DNA of 44,682 nucleotides from Candidatus Bathyarchaeia archaeon. GTDB lineage: Archaea; Thermoproteota; Bathyarchaeia; Bathyarchaeales; Bathycorpusculaceae. Position numbers and translations under genes: made by a program. Where the stretch lies: positions 1 through 44,682 of the forward strand of contig JASEET010000009.1 in NCBI GenBank assembly GCA_030019335.1, in the 5' to 3' direction. Shown in pieces: positions 27,221-35,143 of this stretch (within the stretch, counting starts at the first letter, position 1; the number at the start of each line of letters is the position of its first letter). The notes below the pieces were generated by a model. It worked only from the letters and a program-made list of their open reading frames with translations, did not search any database and was not told the DNA's origin.

Positions 27221-27479
27221 TTGAACAATGCTTTAATTCTTATCTTTCCATTGTTGTGGAGGAGACAGAGGGTTTGTGGGATTTATTGTGGCTTTTGCCA
27301 AGTGCCCTGGCTGTTTAAAAGACCACGCTCAAAAGAATGCGCTCTGTATGCTTGCGCTTCAAAGAAATCAATTAGATACTGCTTTCAGTGCAACGAGTTT
27401 CCCCGTCAAACTCATTAGAAAAAAAGGAACCTATAAAAAAACAAGCATTAGACAACTGAAAAAGGATGATAAAGGATAA
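27221..27479 (+). pseudogene. DUF3795-like Cys-rich protein, frame-disrupted
   Basis: One frame reads CGIYCGFCQ and later CALYACASKKSIRYCFQCNE, close to the DUF3795 signature, but the segment between fits better in the next frame (AKCPGCLKDHAQKNALC), and the last part again in that frame (RKKGTYKKTSIRQLKKD). Two compensating frame changes would explain this. DUF3795 proteins are small Cys-rich proteins of unknown role. Whether the 65-residue frame (27221-27418) is still made is unclear. Confidence 0.5.
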
Positions 27480-27600
27480 ACAAATTCACAAGGGATGAGT
27501 GTTCGAGGCACAACAAGAAAGAGCAGAAAATAAAAGAAACATTTAGAGAACTATTTTCAGAAAACATCCCCAAAATAACGTTAAAATGAATGACTGAATT

Positions 27601-28284
27601 TTAAGGTTTCCCTGGCTTCAATTTGTTTCCTAATCTTACCAGTTCAAAGTAACTGTTTAGAATGCCGTTGCGCAATCTAACATTTTCTTTATCTTGTTTC
27701 GTCATTTTTTCCCATTCCTTTTCTCGACTTTCAAGAACCTGATCTATATTCACTTTCGTTCCAAGCTCCCTAAACACTTCTTTTTCGTCAAGGATTGCTA
27801 CGTGTTCTTTTCCATTCCAGTCTCTTGCTCTTTTTGGATCGAGTTCTTTGTCAAAAGTGGTGTCAGCCATTAACCATTTTCCATCAACATAAACCTCTGC
27901 CAAATAGTGCGTAACTTCACCCGAAAACTCCTCATCAATGAATGGTGGCGGAACCTTGTCCCCAAAAAGAAGGCGAGCCTCAGTCAGCTGCAATCGAAAT
28001 CGAGCAGGAATTCCGATGCTCCTCAACAACACAACCTGAACATTTGCTTTTGATGAACAAGTGCCGTATCCCAGCCTTAATGTATCTGAAGCCTTGCCCA
28101 ATGAAGGATATGCAAACCTTATTTGATCACGAGCAAAATAGAAAATTCGCACAGCTGCTTCTCGATCGTTCTCGGTTCCTTTAGTTAGTTCTTTCACGGT
28201 ACTATTAACCTCAGCATTGTCACAATCACAAAAAGCTGATGGCCCAAGGAACTGTTTCAACCTAACATCATGCTTATAACTCAA
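27601..28284 (-). CDS. Transglutaminase-like cysteine protease-fold protein
   Basis: 227 residues. The catalytic triad is visible: Cys in LRLGYGTCSSKANVQVVLLR, His in VTHYLAEVYVDGKW, Asp in LMADTTFDKEL. No signal peptide, so probably cytosolic. Start (TTG 28284) is the only start giving the full N-terminal helix. Members of this superfamily cut or crosslink peptides; the substrate here is unknown. Confidence 0.82.
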   Translation of the reverse strand: MSYKHDVRLKQFLGPSAFCDCDNAEVNSTVKELTKGTENDREAAVRIFYFARDQIRFAYPSLGKASDTLRLGYGTCSSKANVQVVLLRSIGIPARFRLQLTEARLLFGDKVPPPFIDEEFSGEVTHYLAEVYVDGKWLMADTTFDKELDPKRARDWNGKEHVAILDEKEVFRELGTKVNIDQVLESREKEWEKMTKQDKENVRLRNGILNSYFELVRLGNKLKPGKP

Positions 28285-28352
28285 ATTTTAGCCTCTTCGA
28301 TGATTTTAATTTAAGAAAATTGTGGTTATTCTTAAAGATTTCTCTTGGAAAA

Positions 28353-28634
28353 ATGGTTGGAAACCGCTTAGAATGTGAAGAGGGCTTTAGGTATAGGCAA
28401 ACAAGCTTTTACCGTCAGATTCGCCGCGTGCTCTTAACCTTGGGGCTGATTGCTGTTGAGCAGAGGTTTGAGACAAAGCGGGATTTTGACTTAACCTCAT
28501 TCGTTGTTAGGGAGAAGTATGTTCCTGTGCGGCAGCCCATTCCCAAACGACCGCCAGACGGTTTAAACCTGCCAAGGCTTATGTGGACAATCTGCAAGCG
28601 CGGGAATGTCGAGTTCTTAGGTAAATGGGTCTGA
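28353..28634 (+). CDS. Hypothetical basic protein, possibly winged-helix
   Basis: 93 residues from ATG 28353 (the open frame extends to 28320). RQTSFYRQIRRVLLTLGLIA could be a recognition helix, followed by a beta-like stretch VEQRFETKRDFDLTSFVVRE and KRPPDGLNLPRLMWTICKRG. The helix-then-hairpin layout suits a small winged-helix DNA-binding protein of a mobile element, but no family was recognised. Confidence 0.4.
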   Translation: MVGNRLECEEGFRYRQTSFYRQIRRVLLTLGLIAVEQRFETKRDFDLTSFVVREKYVPVRQPIPKRPPDGLNLPRLMWTICKRGNVEFLGKWV

Positions 28635-28664
28635 GGACGGCTGGTAGTGAACACATGAAGGAGA

Positions 28665-29051
28665 ATGCTGATAGAGTCGTTCCGCAAGTTTTATTTTTTA
28701 ACAAGCGATTTAGGTTTAACGGGGAATGATTCTGAAGAAAGCGTTTCTCCGAGTTTTGTTCGCGCGTTACTCCAGGGGGTTGTGCTTGCTCTGAAAAGTC
28801 GTGTTCAAAGAAGAGGACATAGTTTGAAGTTTTATTTGCTAATTGTTGTTATTGTTACATTCACTACAGCCATGATCTTTAGAGTTTACGACGCATACCT
28901 CCAAGGAGATGTTTGGTTAGCGTTTAGTCGACGTTCTGACGTAGGCTACCCGATAGCCCAAATTCTGGCACTCATAGCACTTGCAACCTTGCTATATTTA
29001 AGGTTCGGACTTAAAAAGACAGGTTCCTTAAAGGAAAAGAGAGACCGTTAA
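28665..29051 (+). CDS. Small membrane protein
   Basis: 128-residue frame with two membrane helices (FYLLIVVIVTFTTAMIF and IAQILALIALATLLYL) and a basic end. The N-terminal 45 residues are low in signal and the true start may be further in, near residue 40. No family recognised. Confidence 0.4.
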   Translation: MLIESFRKFYFLTSDLGLTGNDSEESVSPSFVRALLQGVVLALKSRVQRRGHSLKFYLLIVVIVTFTTAMIFRVYDAYLQGDVWLAFSRRSDVGYPIAQILALIALATLLYLRFGLKKTGSLKEKRDR

Positions 29052-29145
29052 GGCTTGCACGCACACACAAACTACAAAATAACTATAGAAGATTTTTCGT
29101 AAGTTTTATTTGCAGAACAGATTATTTAGGGTTTGGAGAAAGGAA

Positions 29146-29289
29146 ATGTTAACGAAAGCTGTTTCTGGAATGATGCTGGCACTGCTTTTAGCTTGCGTAT
29201 TAACATTTGCGTTTAACATTCAACCAGCCAAGTCACCGTATACGCCTAAGGGGGCAAATAAGGGTGAAGTGGCGGTCAAGAATCGTTAA
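29146..29289 (+). pseudogene. Signal-peptide remnant of a NosD-type surface protein
   Basis: 47 residues: KAVSGMMLALLLACVLTFAF, then NIQPAKSP. This closely parallels the signal peptide of the NosD-like protein at 3256 (KVSGIMLTLLFIGMLALAF, DIQPVKAEP). After it the homology stops and the frame ends within 16 residues. It looks like the 5' end of a lost paralogue, now overlapping the start of the next gene. Confidence 0.6.
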
Positions 29290-29740
29290 GGAGCTGATAT
29301 TTGCTTTATTCCTTCTAATCTGGGTTTCTGTGATTTCTGAGGCCCTTACCAAAGCGTATCCAATGTTTCCCCTCCTTTTCTTCGGCGTAATTGCACCCGC
29401 CGAAATAATACTTATCCACGTCTTCTTTATATTAAAGAGTGCAAAAAGAGGAATGAAGTGGATTGTTGTTGCAGCGCTTGGGTTGACGTCCCCCTTTCTC
29501 TCATTGGCCTTGTGTCCATCCTTAGGACCTGAATGGATTATCCTCTTGTCAGTAGGCTTTCTAATTTGGATATTCGGTTTGTGGCGCGCAAAGCGTGCTA
29601 CACATTCCTCCGACAAAGAAGCCTTAGAAGTAAGGGCTCCAGAAACACCCAAAAGCTTTATGAAAAAGTGTGCCAAATGCGGCAGGGAAATCTCCATAGC
29701 CTCGGAGCAATGCCCCTTCTGTGGGCAAACGCAGCCATAA
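29264..29740 (+). CDS. Membrane protein with C-terminal zinc ribbon
   Basis: About 158 residues from GTG 29264. Four hydrophobic helices (for example LIFALFLLIWVSVISEAL, PLLFFGVIAPAEIILIHVFF, WIVVAALGLTSPFLSLAL, WIILLSVGFLIWIFGLW) precede a soluble tail ending in a zinc ribbon, KKCAKCGREISIASEQCPFC. Similar membrane-plus-zinc-ribbon proteins are common in archaea and have no known role. The frame is open upstream to 29207, but that region overlaps the signal-peptide remnant. Confidence 0.6.
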   Translation: MKWRSRIVKELIFALFLLIWVSVISEALTKAYPMFPLLFFGVIAPAEIILIHVFFILKSAKRGMKWIVVAALGLTSPFLSLALCPSLGPEWIILLSVGFLIWIFGLWRAKRATHSSDKEALEVRAPETPKSFMKKCAKCGREISIASEQCPFCGQTQP

Positions 29741-29974
29741 TTCCGCAAAACCACAAACCTTGCGTAAAAAGAACTCTCCTTACAAAAAACTTTCTAAATT
29801 TTTCCCTGTACTTTTTCTGTTATTAGGCTTATGCTTTTTGCGTATTCCATGAACGCTTGGTGTAGAACCTGGCTTTGCTATTTTTGGCGATTTCTTAAAT
29901 TAGAGTTTAATTAAAGTTTTGTTTCAGAATTTCTTTTATTTTTCTGGCTTAACATAGTTGATGGTGTTGAATGT

Positions 29975-30118
29975 TTGCCCATCTTCCAGCAGAGCGTTGG
30001 CGCTGAATTGTATGAGTGGCTTTTGAAGGAGCAGAAGAGGCGTGGGGCTCGCACAGTCCAAGATGTGATTCGCCAGATTCTGCGGGAAGCCGAAGGGGTG
30101 GCGGAGAAGCATGGTTAA
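29975..30118 (+). CDS. Small ribbon-helix-helix-like protein upstream of the portal gene
   Basis: 47 residues from TTG 29975: MPIFQQSVGAELYEWLLKEQ then KRRGARTVQDVIRQILREAE. The strand-helix-helix pattern and the RTVQDVIRQIL helix resemble CopG/ribbon-helix-helix DNA-binding proteins. It overlaps the next start by 8 bases. The 230 bases before it (29741-29974) hold no recognisable gene. The start codon is weakly supported. Confidence 0.35.
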   Translation: MPIFQQSVGAELYEWLLKEQKRRGARTVQDVIRQILREAEGVAEKHG

Positions 30119-30407
30119 TTTTGCGGTTGCCCTAAAGAAGGTTTTGAAAAGGTTTGCTGTTGCTTCGACGCCTCGGACGCAGGCTGAGATTCAACGGTTT
30201 TACACGGGTTTTGCTGCTGAGTTTGGGCAGCCCATAACCAATGAGAAAATAACTGAAGCTTTGAGGCGCATACTCATAGCCCACCGCATAGTTTTTGCCG
30301 TGGCTCATGATGTGTTTGACAATTGGTTTGAGGTTGAACCCCTCGAGGAGGGTGTTGACAAGGAAAAGTTCGACGAGGCTGTTCAGAAAGTTTTTGTTAA
30401 TGCTTGA
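30111..30407 (+). CDS. Phage portal protein, N-terminal part (split gene)
   Basis: 98 residues. Its last two thirds (RILIAHRIVFAVAHDVFDNW, FEVEPLEEGVDKEKFDEAVQ) read like the N-terminal region of DUF1073-type portal proteins, where a conserved stretch of this type precedes the AAVFERAYGWS segment. That segment begins in the +1 frame right at the stop of this gene. The N-terminal third looks different and may derive from a separate small gene. Translated in the order given, the two pieces would rebuild one portal protein. Confidence 0.6.
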   Translation: MVNFAVALKKVLKRFAVASTPRTQAEIQRFYTGFAAEFGQPITNEKITEALRRILIAHRIVFAVAHDVFDNWFEVEPLEEGVDKEKFDEAVQKVFVNA

Positions 30408-31560
30408 CGCTAAGGATGTTTTTACGCAAGCGGCTGTTTTTGAGAGGGCTTATGGCTGGAGCATAATCGTCATAGGCTACCAGGATAAGGCTGCAACTTT
30501 AAAAGAGCCTGTTTTTATGCCTGAAAAAATCGTCAGCCTCGAGGCTTACAGCCCACAGTACATGGAAGAGCCAGAAATAGACAAGGATGAAAACAGCCCA
30601 CATTTTGGACAGCCCAAAATATACAAAATCAAAATTACGGACAGCAAAACTGTTGAAGTTCACTATAGCCGCGTCATTCACTTCGCAACCCGAAAGCTTG
30701 AGCCTGGCTATAAGGGCATGAGCGTGCTTGAGCCAATCTGGGACATGTTAACCGTCTTGTGGAACATTCTTTGGGGCATGGGACAAACCATGTACCGCTA
30801 CGGCAGCGGCTTCCCCGTCGTAACCGTCAAAGGCGCCACAAAAGAACAGATAGACCAGTACAAACGCGAATGGGGACCATTAACGGCGCAGACAAGCATG
30901 TGGGCAGACGAGAACACAACCATAGAGTTTAAGGGCTTGGCTGGAAGAGCCTTAGACCCCGAGCCCTACTACACGCCCATCATGGAAAACATAAGCGCAG
31001 GCACAAGCATTCCCATGGCTATTTTAAGGGGCGCTCAAGCTGGACAATTGGCGGGAAGCGAAGTAAACGAACGCGAATACTTCAAACTCATAAGCGACTG
31101 CCAATCTCGCTATGAACCATACATCATGGACCTAATCGACCGCTTAATGGAAACAAAACAAATTCCAAACGTGCATTACCGCATTAACTGGCTTGGCGGC
31201 TTCGAAATTAATCCACGTGACAAGGCTGCTGCAGAACTCGACAGAGTCAGAGCCTTAACGCTCATGACAAACTGGATGACCGTCAACGAAATTAGGCTGT
31301 TGGAGGGTTTGGAGCGTATTCCGGGAGGCGACGTTGTTTTAGGCTTAAATAAGCTTCAAAGCGCAGCATTTTCAAACAATGCCCATGTAACTTCAAAGAG
31401 GAAATTGCAGCTGGAATGCAGGTTCGGAAAGCCCGTTGATAAGCTCTTGGCGGACAGGATTGCCGCTGGACACAGCGTTAACAAAATCTGCAGAGATTTG
31501 GGGATAAGCACGCAGACGTTTTACAGTTGGGTTGAAGAGTATGGGTTGAAATCACACTAA
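30400..31560 (+). CDS. Phage portal protein (DUF1073/anti-CBASS-Acb1-like family), main part, with C-terminal HTH
   Basis: 386 residues from ATG 30400. The body matches DUF1073 portal proteins of tailed viruses: AAVFERAYGWSIIVIGYQ, VIHFATRKLEPGYKGMSVLE, GSGFPVVTVKGATKEQIDQY, AIPMAILRGAQAGQLAGSEV-like segment, and YRINWLGGFEINPRDKAAAE. The portal forms the DNA gate of the capsid. The last 55 residues (LLADRIAAGHSVNKICRDLG, ISTQTFYSWVEEYG) are a helix-turn-helix not expected in a portal, probably joined by recombination. No terminase or capsid gene is nearby. Confidence 0.8.
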   Translation: MLDAKDVFTQAAVFERAYGWSIIVIGYQDKAATLKEPVFMPEKIVSLEAYSPQYMEEPEIDKDENSPHFGQPKIYKIKITDSKTVEVHYSRVIHFATRKLEPGYKGMSVLEPIWDMLTVLWNILWGMGQTMYRYGSGFPVVTVKGATKEQIDQYKREWGPLTAQTSMWADENTTIEFKGLAGRALDPEPYYTPIMENISAGTSIPMAILRGAQAGQLAGSEVNEREYFKLISDCQSRYEPYIMDLIDRLMETKQIPNVHYRINWLGGFEINPRDKAAAELDRVRALTLMTNWMTVNEIRLLEGLERIPGGDVVLGLNKLQSAAFSNNAHVTSKRKLQLECRFGKPVDKLLADRIAAGHSVNKICRDLGISTQTFYSWVEEYGLKSH

Positions 31561-31618
31561 CATTTTGGTTAATCAAAATAATAAGTCAGCCTGTGCGCTT
31601 TTTCCATGGTGAAAGTGC

Positions 31619-31843
31619 ATGTCTGAACAGAAAGATAGGAATAATCGTTTCGGGCGAATAGCAACCAAAGGCGTCTTAGGCGGATTGTCCGGCGGCTTTC
31701 TGCTTTATCTGGCTTTTCTGTTCTTCAGAATAGCCATAAACGCCGTTGCAGGCACAGACATTGTGCCCGCATCCACGGAGCTCGGCGGCTTCGCCCTCGG
31801 ATTCGCAACAGGCGTAAGCCTCGCCTTCCCAACCAAAGAATAG
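31619..31843 (+). CDS. Small membrane protein in the viral segment
   Basis: 74 residues with two glycine-rich hydrophobic stretches (GVLGGLSGGFLLYLAFLFF and LGGFALGFATGVSLAF). Lies between the portal and the DUF2213 gene with the same orientation. A holin-like role is conceivable from size and topology but not supported by any motif. Confidence 0.5.
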   Translation: MSEQKDRNNRFGRIATKGVLGGLSGGFLLYLAFLFFRIAINAVAGTDIVPASTELGGFALGFATGVSLAFPTKE

Positions 31844-31889
31844 CCCCTAAACGTCTTTCGGCTGTTCAAATCCTTCGAGCTGGTTAAGC

Positions 31890-32978
31890 ATGATAATGTA
31901 TGCCCTAAAATCCATTGAAGCGGGAAAGTTTGAATTCAGAGAGGATGAGGAAACCCTCACCGTGCCAGCCGTCATCACGAAAGAGGATGTTTACGATTAT
32001 GACGGCATGCTTGTTTATGAGCCTGCTGAAGAAATTGAGATGGCTGCTTTCACTGCCCAGAACGCTTGGATTGTGGAAAACCACCCAGCAGAGGCTATTC
32101 TGACAAAGGCTGAGGATATAAAGGGAACAGTTTCAAAAGCGGTTTTTGAGGAAGACCGCATAAAAGCGGATTTAACCTTCTACAAAAACCGCTGCAGCCC
32201 CCAGTATTTAAGCGACATAAAGAGGGGCAAAATAAAAAGCGTTAGCATAGGCTTCTTCTGGGAGCCCGAAGCCCTCAAAGGCGAGTTCAAAGGCAAACAT
32301 TACGATTACATCATGCGAAGCATCTTCATTGACCATGTGGCTGTTGGAAGCTGGACGGGAAGATGCAGCTATCCCCTATGCGGAATAGGAATAGACGGAA
32401 AACTTAAAGGAGCAAATCCCTACCCAAACGAGCACTCATGCCGCCTAAAAAACCCAGAAACCCTTGACATGGTGGGAAGCGGAGAACGAAAACACAACGG
32501 CAAAACCTACCGCGTCATCTACGGAAAGCCAAAAGGCAAGCCCGAAGCAGGCTCTGTTGAGCAGGCCTACCGCTATCCAACTGAAACATGGAGCGAGGCT
32601 GAAGCCCGCAAGCACTGCGAAGCCCACGGTGGAACGTTTGAGCCCGCAACGGTGGAAAAGAAGGAACCAGCCCAAAAGGGAGAGGGCGAAAGGGAAAAGC
32701 TGCATGAGGCTGCAAAACAGCGAGAACAAAAATACGGCATAAAATTCCGTGAGGGAAAAGGACATTTAACTCCACCAAAGGATTATCCGCAAGAAGAAGA
32801 GGATTACGGAGACCCGGCACGGGAGCTTATGAAAAGAGCCGACTATAAAGAGCTTGAAGCAGCCCAAAGAATAGTCGAAGCAGCAAGAGAAGCCCTAGGC
32901 TGCAGGTTCATAACAGCCCTTGAACATTGGGAAATGCAAAAAACCGCCTCAAATGCACAACAGGAAGCAAAGCCCTAA
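31890..32978 (+). CDS. DUF2213 phage protein with C-terminal head-protein-associated domain
   Basis: 362 residues. Residues about 10-165 match DUF2213 phage proteins (FREDEETLTVPAVITKEDVY, WIVENHPAEAILTKAEDIKG, IKSVSIGFFWEPEALKGEF, DHVAVGSWTGRC), thought to be scaffold or prohead protease relatives. About 175-255 is the module NPYPNEHSCRLKNPETLDMV with QAYRYPTETWSEAEARKHCE and AHGGTFEPA, common in head-assembly proteins of archaeal and bacterial tailed viruses. The 3' end runs into the RadA fragment in another frame. Confidence 0.78.
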   Translation: MIMYALKSIEAGKFEFREDEETLTVPAVITKEDVYDYDGMLVYEPAEEIEMAAFTAQNAWIVENHPAEAILTKAEDIKGTVSKAVFEEDRIKADLTFYKNRCSPQYLSDIKRGKIKSVSIGFFWEPEALKGEFKGKHYDYIMRSIFIDHVAVGSWTGRCSYPLCGIGIDGKLKGANPYPNEHSCRLKNPETLDMVGSGERKHNGKTYRVIYGKPKGKPEAGSVEQAYRYPTETWSEAEARKHCEAHGGTFEPATVEKKEPAQKGEGEREKLHEAAKQREQKYGIKFREGKGHLTPPKDYPQEEEDYGDPARELMKRADYKELEAAQRIVEAAREALGCRFITALEHWEMQKTASNAQQEAKP

Positions 32979-33535
32979 ACACCCTTCTCGAAGGCGGAAT
33001 AGAAACCCAAGGCATAACAGAACTCGTAGGTCAATACGGGTCTGGAAAAACCCAAATATGTCAAACCCTGTGCGTAACAGCCCAACTTAAACCAGAAAAT
33101 GGAGGATTAGGCGGAAATGTTCTTTACTTTGACACGGAAGGAACATTCAGCTCCAACCGCGTCTACCAAATAGCAGCAGAAAACGGCTTGGACCCAGGAC
33201 AAACATTGCACAACATAGTACTTTCAAGGGTTTACACTTCAGACCACCAAATGTTCCTTTTGGACAACGCCTTCGAAAAATGCGCAGAAGAAAACATAAA
33301 ACTCGTAGTCGTAGACTCAGTCATATCACATTTCAGAGGCGAATTCCTCGGAAGAGAAACACTGGCTGACAGACAACAGAAGCTAAACCTATACATGCAC
33401 AAGCTGCTACGCCTAGCAGAAATTCTAAACCTAGCTGTCGTAGTCACAAACCAAGCACAATCAGACCCTCAACCACAATATCCGGGCTACCATGAAACCC
33501 AAGTCAGGGGAGGTTTAAATTCTCGGTTTGTGTAG
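32927..33535 (+). CDS. RadA/RadB recombinase core fragment, truncated at an att site
   Basis: 202 residues. Begins at the RecA-fold core (CTTGSKALNTLLEGGIETQG), has Walker A VGQYGSGKTQICQTL, Walker B-type IKLVVVDSVISHFRGEF and VVVTNQAQSDPQPQ, and then stops matching. The N-terminal helix-hairpin-helix domain is absent and the C-terminal end (after VVVTNQ) is replaced by PGYHETQVRGGLNSRFV, which is simply the translation of the att repeat at 33482-33529. It overlaps the DUF2213 gene by 52 bases. It is probably a non-functional piece, or at most an ATPase core. Confidence 0.8.
   Translation: MGNAKNRLKCTTGSKALNTLLEGGIETQGITELVGQYGSGKTQICQTLCVTAQLKPENGGLGGNVLYFDTEGTFSSNRVYQIAAENGLDPGQTLHNIVLSRVYTSDHQMFLLDNAFEKCAEENIKLVVVDSVISHFRGEFLGRETLADRQQKLNLYMHKLLRLAEILNLAVVVTNQAQSDPQPQYPGYHETQVRGGLNSRFV
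33482..33529 (+). repeat. att copy 2, core plus right arm
   Basis: Core CCGGGCTACCA (33482-33492) is followed by TGAAACCCAAGT and, 20 bases after the core, the arm GGTTTAAATTCTCGGTTT (33512-33529). The left side is RadA sequence, so this copy lacks the left arm. It cuts the RadA reading frame. Confidence 0.75.
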
Positions 33536-33558
33536 AATTAGGATTTGACGATTTGCTC

Positions 33559-34005
33559 TTATCTAACGCTCTTTTTTTTTTCAAAAATTAATTCTTCAAA
33601 AATTTTCCCCTTCTTCCAAAGAAGCAGATATCCAAAGAAAACCCAGACTATTAGTTGAATTGAAAAGTAGGGCACGAGGAAATATGGAACAACTTCTATC
33701 AATAACATTTCTGGGATCACCATTGCCTCCACATTTCTAGATGCCACCGATGCAGCAAACGAATGAATCGCTAATAGCAGAAATAGAGTAGGTGCCAAAC
33801 GAACTCTTCTAGCATACTTGCTAATGTCTTCATGCCGTTTTTCATAGTGTCGCAAAGTCTTAAAAGTGTAAGGAAAAAGAAACAGAATGTCCGTAAACTT
33901 CTCTCTGATAATCTTTTCATTGCAAAGAGGACAGCGTCCATTAGGTGTACGACGCAAATTATGATAGACTTTGCGCATTTTACGTGCGTAGAAGATGGCG
34001 ACCAA
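33559..34005 (-). CDS. Hypothetical membrane protein with N-terminal CPLC motif
   Basis: 148 residues (TTG 34005; ATG 33978 is an alternative start). A basic N-terminus with RTPNGRCPLCNEKIIREKF is followed by helices (PTLFLLLAIHSFAASV and PYFSIQLIVWVFFGYLLLW) and a charged tail. Only one CxxC is present, so a full zinc ribbon is doubtful. Unknown function; single cargo gene of the short module 33530-34277. Confidence 0.45.
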   Translation of the reverse strand: MVAIFYARKMRKVYHNLRRTPNGRCPLCNEKIIREKFTDILFLFPYTFKTLRHYEKRHEDISKYARRVRLAPTLFLLLAIHSFAASVASRNVEAMVIPEMLLIEVVPYFLVPYFSIQLIVWVFFGYLLLWKKGKIFEELIFEKKKSVR

Positions 34006-34401
34006 AAGGACAGGCCATATTAAAAAAAAGGGAGAATTGCAAGCAAGGAGAAAATTTCAAGCAGCAAGCCCGTGATCTCTTGTGCCACGTTGACGCCCGC
34101 CTAATAGTCTCTAAACAACCAATAGTAGTCTAGCAAATATGCTTTATGCTTTATCCGAAATACCACCGTAAAATTTGATTTTGAGGTCATTTCGTGGATA
34201 TTTTCACGAAAGAATACAAAATTGTGTTTTAACCCCCGATAATTTAAACCGATATTTGAACCAATCCCGGGCTACCACAAGATTTTCTTAAGATTTTCTA
34301 TAGTCAATTATAGAATTTAGTGGAATCTATTCGATAGAAGATTGTCTTTATGTGCTATTGCTTTATTAACTAACTACTCTAACACATGAGACCGTGCGCA
34401 C
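34006..34401. other. Gene-free stretch holding att copy 3
   Basis: No coding frame is convincing. The useful content is the att copy at 34211-34277 and an AT-rich region after it (34290-34395) that probably contains the promoter of the broken DUF4258 gene. Confidence 0.5.
34211..34277 (+). repeat. att copy 3, left arm plus core
   Basis: About 67 bases (AAAATTGTGTTTTAAC, then TTTAAACCGATATTTGAACC and core CCGGGCTACCA at 34267-34277) are nearly identical to 34985-35049. The bases TTTGAACCAATCCCGGGCTA imitate the T arm and acceptor end of tRNA-Gln. The right flank (CAAGATTTTCTTAAG) lacks the arm. Confidence 0.8.
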
Positions 34402-34679
34402 ATGTCTGTCCAGTTTAGTCGTCATGCCTTGGAGAAGATGCGTAGGAGAAACGTTAAGACTTCAGATGTATATGCCACGATAGAGTCTCCTGACGAGGTT
34501 TAGAGGATGTGGAACATGGAACGGTAGTAGCTATGAAAAAGGTCAATGCCAAATCTGTCATTCTTGCCTATAAGATGGAGGCTGGGGTAGTTAAGGTTAT
34601 AACACTCTACTACACTACTAAACTTGACAGACTCCTTAAAACAAAGACGGTGAGAGGCGCATGGAAGAGGGTAAAGTAA
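34402..34679 (+). pseudogene. DUF4258 toxin-like protein, frameshifted
   Basis: Starts SVQFSRHALEKMRRRNVKTS and VYATIESPDEV, then meets TAG. The rest continues in another frame: EDVEHGTVVAMKKVNAKSVI, LAYKMEAGVVKVITLYYTTK and RGAWKRVK, a normal DUF4258 C-terminus. DUF4258 resembles RelE-type RNases and is often paired with DUF2283, which follows here with a 19-base overlap. One indel near 34500 breaks the gene. Confidence 0.8.
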
Positions 34680-34879
34680 GAGCATGGTATGATAAATCAG
34701 TGGACATACTATACCTGCTTTTTAGAGAAGGACCTAGCCATGAAGTAATAGAGGCTGATCCTGACGTGCACCTTGAACTGGATGAAAACGGAAAAATCAT
34801 GGGTATAGAAATCTGGAACGCAAGGAAAAGCGGTCTCATAAAACAAGTGGCAAAAGCCATAACTGAAATAGCTTCATAA
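34661..34879 (+). CDS. DUF2283 protein (antitoxin-like partner of DUF4258)
   Basis: 72 residues with the DUF2283 pattern: RAWYDKSVDILYLLFREGPS, VHLELDENGKIMGIEIWNAR. DUF2283 genes usually follow DUF4258 genes and the pair is a predicted toxin-antitoxin module. The start overlaps the end of the broken DUF4258 gene. An intact antitoxin-like gene beside a broken toxin-like gene fits decay of the toxin first. Confidence 0.85.
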   Translation: MEEGKVRAWYDKSVDILYLLFREGPSHEVIEADPDVHLELDENGKIMGIEIWNARKSGLIKQVAKAITEIAS

Positions 34880-34984
34880 GAGCAAAAGCGGGTTCTAAAT
34901 TCTTAATCTTACCTGAGGGTGACTGCTTAACACTTTGCACACGAAATCTTCTTCTGAGCTTGTTTTGGAGATATTTCGCATAAA

Positions 34985-35085
34985 AGACTGAAAATTGTGC
35001 CTTAACCCCGATATTTTAAACCGATATTTGAACCTATCCCGGGCTACCAACAAACCCAAGTCTGGTCAACGTTCAAACTCTCGTT
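34985..35085 (+). repeat. att copy 4, both arms
   Basis: Left part (34985-35049) repeats 34211-34277; core CCGGGCTACCA at 35039-35049; then ACAAACCCAAGT and, 21 bases after the core, GTTCAAACTCTCGTT (35071-35085). The right flank matches that of copies 2 and 6. With copy 3 it bounds a 772-base unit holding the DUF4258/DUF2283 pair. Confidence 0.8.
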
Positions 35086-35143
35086 CTTAAAGTTGCCTAG
35101 CTTGTAGGCAAGTTCTAAATAATGATATTAGGAGAGTACTCTT

